Of a stretch of DNA of 6,172 nucleotides, positions 5,609 to 6,172 are shown piece by piece. The notes beneath the pieces are model-generated. The model had not been told where the DNA came from, did no database searches, and saw only the letters and a list, made by a program, of their open reading frames with translations. The number at the start of each line of letters is the position of its first letter. Position 1 is the stretch's first letter. A program made the translations under genes and the position numbers. The stretch covers positions 1 through 6,172 of the forward strand of contig JASEIZ010000128.1 in NCBI GenBank assembly GCA_030017395.1. The letters run 5' to 3'. The stretch is from Desulfobacterales bacterium (GTDB lineage: Bacteria; Desulfobacterota; Desulfobacteria; Desulfobacterales; ETH-SRB1).

Positions 5609-6172
5609 TTATCCTGTTATCCTGTCTGATTTCTCCTTTTGTTCCTTAGGAGAAATCTTGCTGAAATCTATTCTTTTGAATTCAGAAACAATTATATAAG
5701 AGATAACCAATTGTATCATAATGGTAAACGGTTTAATGAGGATGTTGAAATAATAGAAAATTAAAAAAAGGGTTGCGTACAAAAATACAAGCTGCAAAAG
5801 AACCGGCGCAAGACGCTGTCGCGTTTCAGAAAACAAAAGAAAAAATATTCTTAAAACATAGCTTCTGTCACGTATGGATTTGAATGAATTATAGGGGGTT
5901 TTAACAATTGGCAGCTTAAGAAGCATGTCGCCGAATTTGGTAACAAGTGACACGCTGGAAACATAATCAACCGCCCTTTTTATAAGCGGTAATTCGTGGC
6001 GGACATAAAACAGGTATGTATAAAAAAAAGAAGCAAAGAGTATTAGAAGATAATAATAGGTTCCAGCAACTTCATTAATGAAATTATTATGGGCCATATT
6101 CAGAAACAGGTTGGCGTGGATCATTATTCCGCTGACATAGCCAAGCAGCGGGACCAGTTTGTTGTCGCCAAG
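5609..6172 (-). CDS. CHASE2-domain membrane protein, C-terminal part (cut by window edge)
   Basis: The reading frame stays open to the right edge, so the N-terminus is missing; 187 residues are visible. The first ones, LGDNKLVPLLGYVSGIMIHANLF, match the end of an extracytoplasmic CHASE2 sensor domain, where a GV-x-IHAN motif precedes the membrane helices. The ATG at 6124 falls inside that motif and is not the real start. Numbering the visible part from that Met, membrane helices lie at about 23-41, 106-126 and 128-147. Between the first and second is a basic, mostly polar stretch of about 60 residues. The protein ends with a short charged tail (SEFKRIDFSKISPKEQKEK). CHASE2 domains usually feed a cytoplasmic kinase, cyclase or GGDEF domain, but nothing of that kind follows here, so any signal output must pass to another protein. 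CHASE2 ligands are unknown. Confidence is high for a membrane protein and moderate for CHASE2. Confidence 0.7.
   Translation of the reverse strand, partial: LGDNKLVPLLGYVSGIMIHANLFLNMAHNNFINEVAGTYYYLLILFASFFYTYLFYVRHELPLIKRAVDYVSSVSLVTKFGDMLLKLPIVKTPYNSFKSIRDRSYVLRIFFLLFSETRQRLAPVLLQLVFLYATLFLIFYYFNILIKPFTIMIQLVISYIIVSEFKRIDFSKISPKEQKEKSDRITG

Overview
The window looks like chromosomal DNA of a Gram-negative, probably anaerobic bacterium. It is AT-rich by eye (roughly 40% G+C). The gene mix (a SpoIID/LytB protein with TPR repeats, a Crp-type regulator, a secreted DUF4384 protein, a CHASE2 protein, an AAA/DUF4143 ATPase and vapBC) together with palindromic intergenic repeats is what I would expect of a Desulfobacterota-like organism. 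That placement is inference from gene content; no marker gene is present. All genes read on the minus strand, so transcription runs from the right edge to the left.

Right part (about 3060-6172): a CHASE2-type membrane sensor runs off the right edge. A 60-base hairpin repeat follows, and then three genes that probably form one transcription unit: an exported TPR-SpoIID/LytB peptidoglycan-active protein, a Crp/Fnr-family regulator with an intact cyclic-nucleotide pocket, and an exported DUF4384 protein. The regulator starts 71 bases after spoIID ends, and this gap is almost filled by CACAAAGG tandem repeats. The DUF4384 gene follows the regulator after 23 bases. A reasonable reading is a cell-envelope module (sensor, wall enzyme, regulator, secreted partner), but no partner or substrate can be read from the sequence.

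Middle part (728-2041): a stand-alone AAA_14/DUF4143 ATPase has its own near-consensus sigma-70 promoter. It sits between two degenerate copies of the same short repeat in the same orientation.

Left part (1-620): an intact VapB-type antitoxin gene is followed by only the C-terminal half of a VapC PIN-domain toxin, so the toxin is a deletion remnant. A perfect 13-base palindrome overlapping the predicted vapB -10 box is a good operator candidate. The first 120 bases hold GC-rich inverted repeats and no gene.

Every gap between transcription units (1-122, 529-727, 1985-2163, 5423-5608) contains palindromic repeat material, and no gene-free stretch exceeds 300 bases. I saw no rRNA, tRNA, CRISPR array, transposase or convincing rho-independent terminator.
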